From Pristionchus mayeri (Eukaryota > Nematoda > Chromadorea > Rhabditida > Neodiplogasteridae), in assembly GCA_036245805.1 (NCBI GenBank), contig BTRK01000004.1:43054907-43118906 (forward strand): a stretch of 64,000 nt of DNA. Direction: 5' to 3'. The position numbers and the translations under genes are program-made. Shown here piece after piece: positions 36,867-48,000 of this stretch; positions within the stretch are counted from its first letter, which is position 1, and the number at the start of each line of letters is the position of its first letter. The notes under the pieces are model-generated. The model saw only the letters and a program-made list of their open reading frames with translations. It had not been told where the DNA came from and did not search any database.

Positions 36867-38126
36867 TTAGGTTGTTACATAAGTCTTGTCCGATTTTATC
36901 ATTTACAAATTCCGGCTTCTAAAGGCATTCATGTGAGCTTTTGCAGCATATATCTTTTGTGATAGATAGAGGATGTGACACACTTTCTATAACACTATAC
37001 TGTATCCCTGCCATTTCAATAATATGGACACGAAATTAAACGAAAGTAGTGCACTTGAACGTTCTCGTTTCGTATTTCTCCAGTCCCCTATTTCCTTAGG
37101 AACATACAAAGTACCAAACTCATAGCATTGTCGTAGAGTGTGATGAATGTACAACATACCGAACCACTAATGGTAATCAGTCCTTGAAAGGCAAAAATTT
37201 AAGAGAGTCTAAAAATGCGCTCAGATAGTTCTTTGCCAACCGATATGAACCCATGTCATTTTCGTACCGGACGATATAGATATATCATTTGTTTTTAAAA
37301 GTGATCAATGTGTGGTGTTCATATCCCTATTCAAGTAAAGTAGTGAATCTAGTTTCATTCGACGTGATTATTCTTCCAGAAGTTAGTGGTGAAAATTCGA
37401 ATGCCGAATTTTGCACATTTGGCTAGTTTATGCCTCTCACACAACTAGAATGTATGACCTATTGTGGTAATCTGAAGCAGCAACCCATATTATACAATCG
37501 CTTTTGTGGAAACTATTTAAAAATCATTCATCGCTGAATGGAGATTTAATTTTCAAAGGATCTGAAATCACGATTTTTGTGAAATTTGTCCGAAATTTCG
37601 TTTTCGGAATTTTTCAGTTTTCTGATATAGACGAGCAACTACTCTCGAATTTTAATGGTATTTGTATAGCCCCTTTAGCGATGGTTAAAACCGACTTCCA
37701 CTGAATTCATTATATGTTGTACTGGAGACAGTGCAATTCATTAACTGGAAAGCATTTCAGCGTATACATTCACATTCACTGGGTTCTCATTTTGAATGCG
37801 CTGAATAAGCAAGCCCATACAACCTAGTTTTAGAAAGTGTATTATCTATACTTATAATTTAGCTGGGTGAGGAAGTATCGCAATCTGTTCCCATCAACTA
37901 GCACCGTGCCAAAGAAAAAGTGTGAAGATATGCGATAGTCTGGACAGGTCAAGCTTCGTTTTCTGGTAATGCAGACATTTATGATTTAGATAAATAGCAT
38001 TGTTGGAATGTACAAGCATATGCCTCTGTTATGCCATGAGGCCAGATAATGGCAAAAACATACAAGCAAGATCGACCAAATAACTTAGAGGCTTCCAAAT
38101 CGGACAGGACTTATGCAACAACCTAA
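36867..38126. mobile_element. Decayed mariner element (1260 bp)
   Basis: Left end TTAGGTTGTTACATAAGTCT and right end, inverted, TTAGGTTGTTGCATAAGTCC continue into matching GTCCGATTT blocks. TA dinucleotides flank both ends (36865-36866, 38127-38128). Size fits a full mariner but no transposase motif survives. It belongs to a different subfamily from the copies at 11.0 and 47.5 kb. Confidence 0.75.
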
Positions 38127-38374
38127 TATATTTCGCGCTATGGCTGCAATATCTCCACGCGCGCTTTCTTTCTCTCGTATCATCTCAAGAGTTATCTCTG
38201 TCCGAAATCAAAAACAGAGCAATCACCCAAGGCGCTCTCTCTCCCGACGGTGAAATTTTGCGTACTATTTTAAAAACACATGAATGGAATGGATTTGAAT
38301 CGGGTGGCATGCGTCTGTCCCTTCTCCGGATCGGACACGAGTAAGGATGATTTTGCAAGGAATTACACTCTTCA

Positions 38375-38465
38375 GGCACTAGGTCAAATGAGAACTATGA
38401 CGTCATGCCGCTTTTGTTATGTGAAAGATGGCATGACTTCATAGTAATCATCTGACCTAATGCCC
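38375..38465. mobile_element. Palindromic MITE, family 3
   Basis: GGCACTAGGTCAAATGAGAA and the inverted end TCATCTGACCTAATGCCC. The arms hold CTATGACGTCATGCC and GGCATGACTTCATAG. This is the cleanest copy of the family and is outside any recognised gene. Confidence 0.75.
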
Positions 38466-38631
38466 TCTCTTCTTTATGCTTACTCACTGGCAAGAGTGGA
38501 GAGAGATCACATATACTATAGATACAACTTCTTGCGAAGACATCCCTAGATGCGTTAAAAAAATCACTAGATCCGTATCCCTATCTGCAATAAGTTCGAG
38601 TCTTTCCGGTGTTTTTTAGTTGACCATTACA

Positions 38632-38812
38632 CAGTACCGCACAGTCTCTCCCCAGACGGGCACGGCCCGGAGGGGGAGATCGTCATATTAGGTCGCATCA
38701 CTCCAAGGGAGGGTATCTAGGAGGATCTCGGAGTATTTCGACCAAATGCGACCCACGCCCCCCCCCCCCCCCCCCCCGGTACACCCGTCTGGGGGGATCG
38801 TGCGGTACAATA
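38632..38812. mobile_element. GTACCGCA-type MITE with an internal poly-C run
   Basis: The left arm GTACCGCACAGTCTCTCCCC-AGACGGG and right arm CCCGTCTGGGGGGATCGTGCGGTAC form an inverted repeat. Inside lie a tract of about 17 C residues (38760-38776) and the block GTCGCATCACTCC...CAAATGCGAC. A single similar arm is found at 5348-5395. Confidence 0.6.
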
Positions 38813-39529
38813 TAGCTTTCTTTAAGAAAGATGAAAAGGCTTTTAAAATATAACAACAATAACGACATTTGAAAATATTATTTTTTAAATGAAAAACGTT
38901 GCAACCCACCCTTTTTTGCACCCGTACTCAAACACGACGTCCTTCACTCAATACTCGTCTAAGAGGTATTTAGGCAGGGCCTAGTAAGAAATTACTCGCA
39001 TCAATCTGCACAATTTCTTACAAATCGAAATAGTATTCAAAACTAAGAGAATATTTATTGCAAAGCTGATTTTAATATATATTTATTTATTTTATTTGCT
39101 ATGGTATCATGATTTTGCAAGTTCAAAATATGCCGATATCGTCTCACGTCCTTGAGAACGATGCCAACTTGGAGAAAGTGTCCCAAGTTTCAATATTTTT
39201 GCATTCGTGTGCCACTTTTTTTGTTTGTTATACTGTAATAGTTCCCGATTCATGCTAATCAAAACATCCATGTAATTGTTTTATTACTAATTCACAATCA
39301 ATAAATATCAACCCTTGTATTACATTCACGAGCCTCGATCATCCACAGATTCAACGCATTGCATCCGATCGATCCGACCTCACGATCGTATACTCCCCGA
39401 CCCAAGCAGGTTCGCATTTTAATTTTGCTTTACACTAATATAAATTGGTGAGGATGACAAATCCGCAACGGATCTTCGTTCGCTGGAGATTTGATCTAGA
39501 AACATTGGAGTCTTTGCATTTTTATCAGA

Positions 39530-42174
39530 ATATGACGCCGGTTGCCTAAGAATCGAACAAGGTCTGGCACAGCGATTTTCTGAAAATTTGCGAAAAGGGG
39601 TTTTCAAGGGTGCTGATCATCATGGTCAACTTCATTTTGTACCAACTCGACCGGTTGAGCCAGGCTGCATGTAGGCTGCATGTACATTTATGTTCATAAC
39701 TCCGAAACCGCTTGAGGAATGACCTTCAAATTTTTAAAGTGGTAGTATAAGATACGTGTGAGTCCGCCGAAGAAAAAATTGCATATTTTGAAATATGCAA
39801 ATTTAATGAAATTTGTGATCTCGAATATAAGGCTTGAAGTAACAGCGAGACTTACTTAGGGAGATGCGTCTTGGTCTAGGGATCATTTTTCGTATGCTAT
39901 GTAGGGGATTATATCTCAGCACTTTTTTGCTACACCCGTTTTACTACGCATATTTTTGCTCCGCGCCGCGCACTTTGCGCAGGAGAATGAGATATGGAAA
40001 TGAATTCGGTGATGTTCGATCTCTGGTGTTTTCTCATCCTACGTGATATGTCTCGCGTTACACTTGCACTAGTGAGATTTGCCTGTCCACGAGATCATTT
40101 GACTGAAGCCAACGTGAGGTGATCCGCATCGTTCCTCACTTGTTAGTCTCGTTCTCCTCTCAAGTCGGTTGGATCCAGATGGTCTCCTTTTTTCAGAAAT
40201 TTCGGGTAACCTCAAGGTAGTTAGTTGTGCTAAGATCAAGTGTGACGATGACCTAAAAAAGTATGTGTCTATGTGTATACCGCTCAGCAAATTAATGTTG
40301 TTAAGGCTCGACTCCTTGCGAGATATCAAGACTAATCCGTAAGGATGCAAAAATGCAGTCGACCTCGTAGTTGTGAGGGGCAGAGGAGAAGAACTTAATT
40401 GGTCTGCAAGCATAAGATATATACAAGACGATTCAGTAGATTGCGGTTGATCAGCGTTTAATTGTATCCATAAGATATTTCTTGTCTTCAGTTGTTGTTA
40501 AATGGTAAAGTATTCGTTAACTCATCATCTCAAGTATATTTATCTAGAATTCTTAAGTAACATTTTTTACCGAGTGCAAGTATAACGCGAGACATATCAC
40601 GTAGGATGAGAAAAGACCAGAGATCGAACATCACCGAATTCATTTCCATATCTCATTCTCCTGCGCAAAGTGCGCGGCGCGGAGCAAAAATATACGTAGT
40701 ACAACTGGTGTAGCAAAAAAGTGCTGAGATATAATCCCCTACATAGCATACGAAAAATGATCCCTAGACCAAGACGCATCTCCCTAAGTAAGTCTCGCTG
40801 TTACTTCAAGCCTTATATTTGAGATCACAAATTTAATTAAATTTTCATATTTCAAAATATGCAAATTCTATCTTCGGCGGACTCACACGTATCTTATACT
40901 ACCACTGTAAACATTTGAAGGCCATTCCTCAAGCGGTTTCGGAGTTATGAACAGAAATGTACATGCGGCCTACATGCAGCCTGGATCAACCGGTCGAGTT
41001 GGTGCAAAATGAAGTTGACCATAATGATCAGCGCCCTTGAAAACCCCTTTTCGCAAATTTTCAGAAAATCGCTGTTCGATCTCTGGTGTTTTCTCATCCT
41101 ACGTGATATGTCTCGCGTTACACTTGCACTAGTGAGATTTGCCTGTCCACGAGATCATTTGACTGAAGCCAACGTGAGGTGATCCGCATCGTTCCTCACT
41201 TGTTAGTCTCGTTCTCCTCTCAAGTCGGTTGGATCCAGATGGTCTCCTTTTTTCAGAAATTTCGGGTAACCTCAAGGTAGTTAGTTGTGCTAAGATCAAG
41301 TGTGACGATGACCTAAAAAAGTATGTGTCTATGTGTATACCGCTCAGCAAATTAATGTTGTTAAGGCTCGACTCCTTGCGAGATATCAAGACTAATCCGT
41401 AAGGATGCAAAAATGCAGTCGACCTCGTAGTTGTGAGGGGCAGAGGAGAAGAACTTAATTGGTCTGCAAGCATAAGATATATACAAGACGATTCAGTAGA
41501 TTGCGGTTGATCAGCGTTTAATTGTATCCATAAGATATTTCTTGTCTTCAGTTGTTGTTAAATGGTAAAGTATTCGTTAACTCATCATCTCAAGTATATT
41601 TATCTAGAATTCTTAAGTAACATTTTTTACCGAGTGCAAGTATAACGCGAGACATATCACGTAGGATGAGAAAAGACCAGAGATCGAACATCACCGAATT
41701 CATTTCCATATCTCATTCTCCTGCGCAAAGTGCGCGGCGCGGAGCAAAAATATACGTAGTACAACTGGTGTAGCAAAAAAGTGCTGAGATATAATCCCCT
41801 ACATAGCATACGAAAAATGATCCCTAGACCAAGACGCATCTCCCTAAGTAAGTCTCGCTGTTACTTCAAGCCTTATATTTGAGATCACAAATTTAATTAA
41901 ATTTTCATATTTCAAAATATGCAAATTCTATCTTCGGCGGACTCACACGTATCTTATACTACCACTGTAAACATTTGAAGGCCATTCCTCAAGCGGTTTC
42001 GGAGTTATGAACAGAAATGTACATGCGGCCTACATGCAGCCTGGATCAACCGGTCGAGTTGGTGCAAAATGAAGTTGACCATAATGATCAGCGCCCTTGA
42101 AAACCCCTTTTCGCAAATTTTCAGAAAATCGCTGTGCCAGACCTTGTTCGATTCTTAGGCAACCGGCGTCATAT
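39530..42174. mobile_element. Foldback element with duplicated loop and right arm
   Basis: The element starts ATATGACGCCGGTTGCCTAAG and ends with its inverse. The left arm (about 39530-40066) is repeated inversely at about 41637-42174 with a few percent mismatch. Between them is a non-coding loop of about 510 bases. The block 40014-41073 is repeated as 41074-42133, so the loop occurs twice and a truncated right arm sits between them. There is no transposase, and terminal TA duplication is possible but not provable. It needs a transposase in trans, inferred. Confidence 0.8.
40014..42133. repeat. 1060-bp perfect tandem duplication inside the foldback
   Basis: Every line I compared between 40014-41073 and 41074-42133 is identical, with a constant offset of 1060. 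The junction at 41073/41074 joins the right arm (…TTTTCAGAAAATCGCT) to the left-arm word GTTCGATCTCTGG. It is either very recent or an assembly effect. Confidence 0.9.
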
Positions 42175-45066
42175 CTTCTACTACATCACATGGGTCCAAA
42201 TTTGACAATCTGAGTGGAAAATTAGGGTTAGCTAGACACAAATTACCGTAACCAGTTGATATTCCAGAACTCCACTATCTAATGTAACCCAGTCACATAT
42301 CTTTCGATCTGTTATGGCACTTGGCGTTTATTTCTCCACTTTCAAATCAAATTCTCATTTTCGGACCATGATCCCTATTCATAGGTGGGAAGAGAAACGT
42401 AAGATCGCCTAGGTCGAAGATCTAATCAGGGTGATGTAGGGGATCACACGCACTCCCAAGTGGCAAGGCCAACTCTTAAGCGAACGGCGATCCTTTGTGG
42501 TTTTGTCTGTTGCGGTTTTGTGGCCCCCTCCCCACAATTGTGCTAAACAGTCCTTCGGTCAAGTGAATTTGCAAATTTATTTGCATTTTATTTTTTGACG
42601 AATACACATTCAAAATATGTGGATATTTTTTTCATGTAATCTCACATCAATTTTCGGCACCATAGACTAGGCACAATCTAACATCTATCCAAAATCCTAT
42701 CGAATACCATGCAAAGTGAGACGTGTTCAAAAATCACCGAGTAAAATGCGCTTTTTGTAATACGTTCATAACATCATGTTATCGTACTTACAGTACTGCA
42801 CATTCTCTCAGATTATATGACCATGTCCAGTATCGGCGTATTTGAATGAGGAAGGGGAAATATCGATCATTTCACTCCATTGTTGCAGTCGAACTCATCA
42901 TTTTTTCTTCTCTTTTTGTTGTTCCCAATGTATTTGCAATCGAATATATCTATTTCATTGGTAAGGCAGGTCGACTTTACGAGACTAGTTCTAAGTTGGT
43001 CGAAAACGGCTATTTTCAACAGCAAATGGGATATGTTTCGCAACATACATTTGATTTTCGTGTTGTTGAATTAATTAACGCTGTCGGAGTATGTGTCATC
43101 TAGGATATTTTACTCTTGCCATTCTTCGTCTAAATGTTCGGTGTAACTGTGAGAAAGAAATGACTAGGAGGGATTAAGAGATCGAACTTAACGACCACGA
43201 AAATGAAACTTTCATCCATAATGGCAGGCTGAGCAATTGTTGCATCCTGAAATTAGGTCATTACTGCTCTGACGATTATTCGAAGGACTTCACTATACAC
43301 TCCATCTAGTAGAGTTCATAAATCGGGCCTTCTTCTCTTCATTCCACACACTCTCTAGACCGGTCGAGCGGTGAGAGAGTGTGTAAAATGAAGAGACCGT
43401 GGTATCGTTTCTCGAACTCTACCATTTAGTCTCTACAGTACCGCTCTGCTTAGTGGTACATAAGGATCAATTTACACACGTCTAAAAGATGTAATGATCA
43501 AAATACAGAGTAGGATTGGCTATGCGGAGTATAATTACGATATCGCCATCCTCCCCATCCTCAAATTTCGCAACATGCTACGGAGAGGAATTGCGATTTC
43601 GCAATTTTGCTCCAAATAGCCAACATTAAAATAAATCATTCGCCGTAATATGAGAATGAACGATCCAGTTGACGCGAGGTACACGGGATACGAGGTACAC
43701 GCAAAGGGCGGAATGCAATGGAAACATGAGAGAGTCTGAATCACGGGAGACGATAAAGAGGGAAAGATCTTAGTGCAGATAGTGCAGAGATTGAAGATGA
43801 ACTTAAAGAAGAATGTGTCAGATAACACTAAATCAATCGTGTGTAGGGAGCGGTGAGAATCGTAAACACCTAGAAAAGAGAGAAGCCGTATTGTAATTTG
43901 AAAGCTATGCAAATCTATGAGATTTTTTAAACATTTTGAAATTTGATGCTTCGATGAACGATCTCACTGGCATGATGTTGTCAAATATATTGGTTGCGAA
44001 GTAGAAATACATAAAACAATATGCTTGCTAAGATTTACCGCAATTTACAATATGTGTGTCGACTCAAATCAAAGCTTGTTGTCGAGTTCAAGTTGATGAA
44101 TTATCAAATTTTTTTGGTGTCTGATATAATTTGCAGCGAATCACTCAAATTCCAAACATCAACTCTCACGGATTTGAAATATTTGTCCCGAAAATGTCGT
44201 TCAATTCATTCATTAAATAGTTTTTTAATAGTACTTGATTTTACGGAGATTCTTGCTATCCGATGCTAGAGATTGCCAAAGGATAATCTAACAGCTATCC
44301 GAAAGCCTATCGAATGACTCTCTTTGCGCAATACACTGCAGGAATGATGAAACAACTCATGTTATCAAGCCTCAACGAGAAAATATTTCGAAAACAAGCG
44401 AATTAATAAATTCAATTAATTATTGTTCATTTGTGTTACTAAAGACTAGTGCGCGAAGCGAGCACATTATCATGAAGTTGGGAAATTACTGAGGGTTGTA
44501 AACACGAGCGGTTGAAGAGAACCTTTAAAGAACATACATGCTTTCTGGAGAGAAATCCACACATTTGTACATGGTAGAAAGGCGAAATCAGAATCGAGTG
44601 GATGAAGACGATATTGCCTGCTAGAAAGTGTGTAATGCTAAGGGCCTAAAGGTGGATGATTGGGATAGAGATAAGAATGGGACGATGATGACTAATCTCT
44701 GGTAGAAGGAAGTGGGAATTTGAAACGACACATCGGGAGGGTTAAAGGAGAACTACCTGCACGATCGCAAAAATTAACGCGCGCAAGGAAGGGGCTCTCT
44801 CAATTGATTACGATGTGTCTGATTCGAGGCCTGTGCGGCAGGCTTTGAATGACTTAAAACGGTAACTCGGTTCCGAACGGAGTTTTTAAAACACGAATTT
44901 CAAATGCTGCAGCACATTTATTTTGATAAAAAATAGGGAAAAAAGAGCAAAAAGCGAATGGAATTGATCATAAACAAAATTTAATCTTAATTATATGCAT
45001 AAATGATCGTTTTTAAAATCTATAATGCATATGGTTGATTTATTTTTTTTCATAATTCGTTTACAG
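42175..45066. other. Stretch without supported genes; diverged repeats
   Basis: 42345-42550 is a diverged copy of 48810-48990 (GATCTAATCAGGGTGATGTA versus GATCTAATCAGGGTCATGTA, then ...ACTCCCAAG..., then GCGATCC...TTTTGT). 42655-42725 resembles 44275-44345 (CACAATCTAACATCTATCC versus GATAATCTAACAGCTATCC). An open frame at 42846-43103 has no family match. No exon chain is seen before 45067. Confidence 0.45.
43309..43423. mobile_element. Palindromic MITE, family 2
   Basis: TAGAGTTC...TCTTCTCTTCATT and inner ACACACTCTCTAGACCGG pair with GGTGAGAGAGTGTGT, AATGAAGAGA and finally GAACTCTA. The centre is ACCGGTCGAGCGGT. This is the longest family-2 copy. Confidence 0.7.
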
Positions 45067-48000
45067 GTGATCCGAGACATGACACTAAAGACTTTCCCAG
45101 AACGTGAAAACGTGTTCCTCGATATTTAGATTCATCTGCACGTAAGTGGTACCCTGTAACCCGCCTATTCATGAGTTTCGTTTCAGCGTCGGTTATTATG
45201 CCGGAATTGTCGTGGAGAACACCTTGTATTTTGTCGCACATGGAGTCAAGTGGATGATTGAAACGTGAGAGATGATGCTAATATAATATCGAAGTGCGCC
45301 ATCTGATTTTCAAATTAGAAAAAAGTTATTTTTTTAAATCATTACAGAAATGCAACATCACCTAGGGAATTGCAACAACGAGAATCTGGACGACTCATCG
45401 AATACCCTGGTGATCAAATGATTGATAATTTAGTGTTTTCTATATTACCATTTGTTTTCTTGAAACGTTAGAATTATATTTTAAACAGATGGTATCGATA
45501 TATTTGCTTCAATCACTTGGAGATTGTACTCTCTCAAAGTTTGCTCGAGAATGAGACCGATTTGTAACATTCTCATTGGTCAAAAAAGTAGTGGGTAATT
45601 TTAGAATCAACATTTTCCAGAATCATTCAAGAGAAGAGAAGCAACAATACTCGCAGATCCGGGCACTGTCGTACGTATCGTTTTTGCATTTATTTTCGAT
45701 TAGTTGTCAAGTGAGAAAACCATGATCGATTAAGGGAACACTATTATATCGATCGTTGGGAAATGAAATTAAGGGTAGCACTAAATTAACCTAAAAATTA
45801 ATGTCCGCGATTCTCGAAGAGTTGACGACAAATTGCTTTACCAATTTCAAAATGGTCTTAAGATTTCAGATTGTATTCCTTCTTTGCTACTCCTCCTTCA
45901 AATGCGCTCTTAAGATCGCCATCGGAGCACTGCGGAGGAGAAGGACGCTGCGCTGGCAGTACTAGCAATGGTTTGTTAGCGCATATTATTCCTTCAATTT
46001 TAAATTTAAATTATGATGTATTGTATTCCTTGACACGTCTAATTGCAGGTTCAGTGTGCAATCGACAAGCTCGGCCATCCGCACCCACTCGAACCTACCC
46101 TGATTGGTTCCATGGCGATTGGAACGTCTCTCCGCGATGGTGCTGATGTGAATATATCCATCTGTTCGGAGAATGAGGAGGATCGACAGGTATAACTGCG
46201 GGGAAAAAATCTAAGAGAAAAAAATATATTTGAATTTTCTACCTCAACACGTAGTATTATTTTTCTACCTCTGAATTTTTTCACGTCATCACTCCGGTTT
46301 TAAAAATGTCAATTTTATAGAGTGTGATTGCGTATTCTTTAGTGGTTCCACCCGACAACCCTTCCTGGTGATGATGACAAACTGTTGCTGGGCCCCGCTC
46401 TAGCAGTGGCCAACTCAATCAAGGCGCTGCTTGAACGAAAAGGATGGTGGAAGAGACTGTTCGCACGGGACTCTCTCGATAATGTCGAAGTGATAGTGGT
46501 TAGCAACTACTTATTTATCCGGACATGCTCTAGGTGCGTTCAGGGTGGTCAGCAAAGGAAGTACGTGCTAGTTCAGCTTCAAGCCGTAGTTAGGAAACAA
46601 GTGCTCAAAGTCGAGTAAGGCTATTACTCCGTTACGATTATTGTTGCAACATTCACTAATCAACATAATCATTCAAGTCTGGTCATCGGAAAGACCATCA
46701 ACATCGAGGGAGCCATAATGTTCAAATTCGTACGATGGATTGCCCCCAACAACCTTTTCGCCGAATTGAGTAAGAGTATTTCCTCCTATTGTCTGAATAT
46801 GTAAATTGTGTAAAGTATCGGATGTAAGAAAATGTTGAAGTGTAATTCAGATATCATGCTGAAAACATGGAGGGTGGCTATTTTATGTTCATCGTTCGTG
46901 CAAGCCTCACTACAACATGAACTCGCACACGTGGACGGTTGTTATGATAGATGTTCTCATCAGGAACGGACTCGTCCCTAACGGAATCTTCGTGAGTACT
47001 TAGGAATGCAATTTACAATTGTTTTAACATGAATGAACTTCATATGTCCAATTTCGACACGTGGCAACTAGTTCAATTTAGTATGTCCATATCCCGTTTA
47101 TTTTCATACTATTTTTCTGCATATCTAGGCTGGAGGAAAACGATGGCGAGATCGAGGCCTGCATCGGCAGGAACATTCGTGCCCGTTCATTGGATATAAT
47201 CGGTAGTGGTTGATTGGCAGCTAGAGCTAGGTGTGGGAAGTTCATCTTAGTTACTCAAAGTTCCGTGTTTTATAACGACCTATTTTACGTGTTTGTTTCC
47301 AGGAACGCGATAACACAGTGCAATATTCAGTGAAGAATCTCTTTCTTGAGTGCCTCAAGCAAATGGTTGTGGCGAGAAAGGTATTTTTTTTCTCAGTTTT
47401 GATTGTGAAAAAAAATCTAAAAGCCGGCTTTGGGACCCAAGACCAACATTTTTCGAAATCTCATGTCTCAAGCATTATACCATAAAAATATGAGTCAGAT
47501 CTGCCACAAATATTAGGGTGTCCGGAAAGTTCGTATAATTTTTTTGTTTTTATTTTTTATTCAATGCTTTACAATTCTCAGTGACCAATGTATGCCCTCT
47601 TCTTTCTCACTACCTCCCTCCAGCGATTGGGCAGGGTCTCGATTCCTCTCTTCCAGAATGCGGGTTTCTTCGAGACCCCCCAGTTCACGAAAGCCCTCAC
47701 AATTTCATCTCGATTCTTGAACTTCTTTCCTTTGCAGAAGTCAGAGAGAGAGCGGAAGCAGTAGTAGTCACATGGAGATAGATCCGGCGAATACGGTGGA
47801 TCGGGAATCCTCTCGATCTTCAGCTCGTCCATTTTCTTCTGGGTCATCTTCGCTCGATGTGGGCGAGCATTGTCCATCAGAAAAAGAATTTTGCCGTGGT
47901 TCAGGAGTCTGGGAGGGACTCTGATCGCGACATCTTCCAGTTGTTCAGAGAAGAGGTCGGCATTGATGCTGGTGCCAGGGGCGAGGATCTCCCATTAGAT

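Noticed and set aside
40069..41473. Two identical 114-residue minus-strand frames
   Set aside because: They are in the duplicated foldback loop; identity reflects the 1060-bp duplication, and nothing suggests coding.
39864..41839. Repeated 60-residue frames (one plus, two minus)
   Set aside because: They lie in the foldback arms and are copied only because the arms are repeats; no family match.
42846..43103. 85-residue frame with a signal-peptide-like start
   Set aside because: AT-rich, overlaps another open frame, and part of it is repeated elsewhere as non-coding sequence.
45871..46146. Extra exon of the nucleotidyltransferase at about 45.87-45.97 kb
   Set aside because: Exon 45621-45670 joins exon 46049-46189 directly in phase and reads well; including the extra piece introduces a stop.
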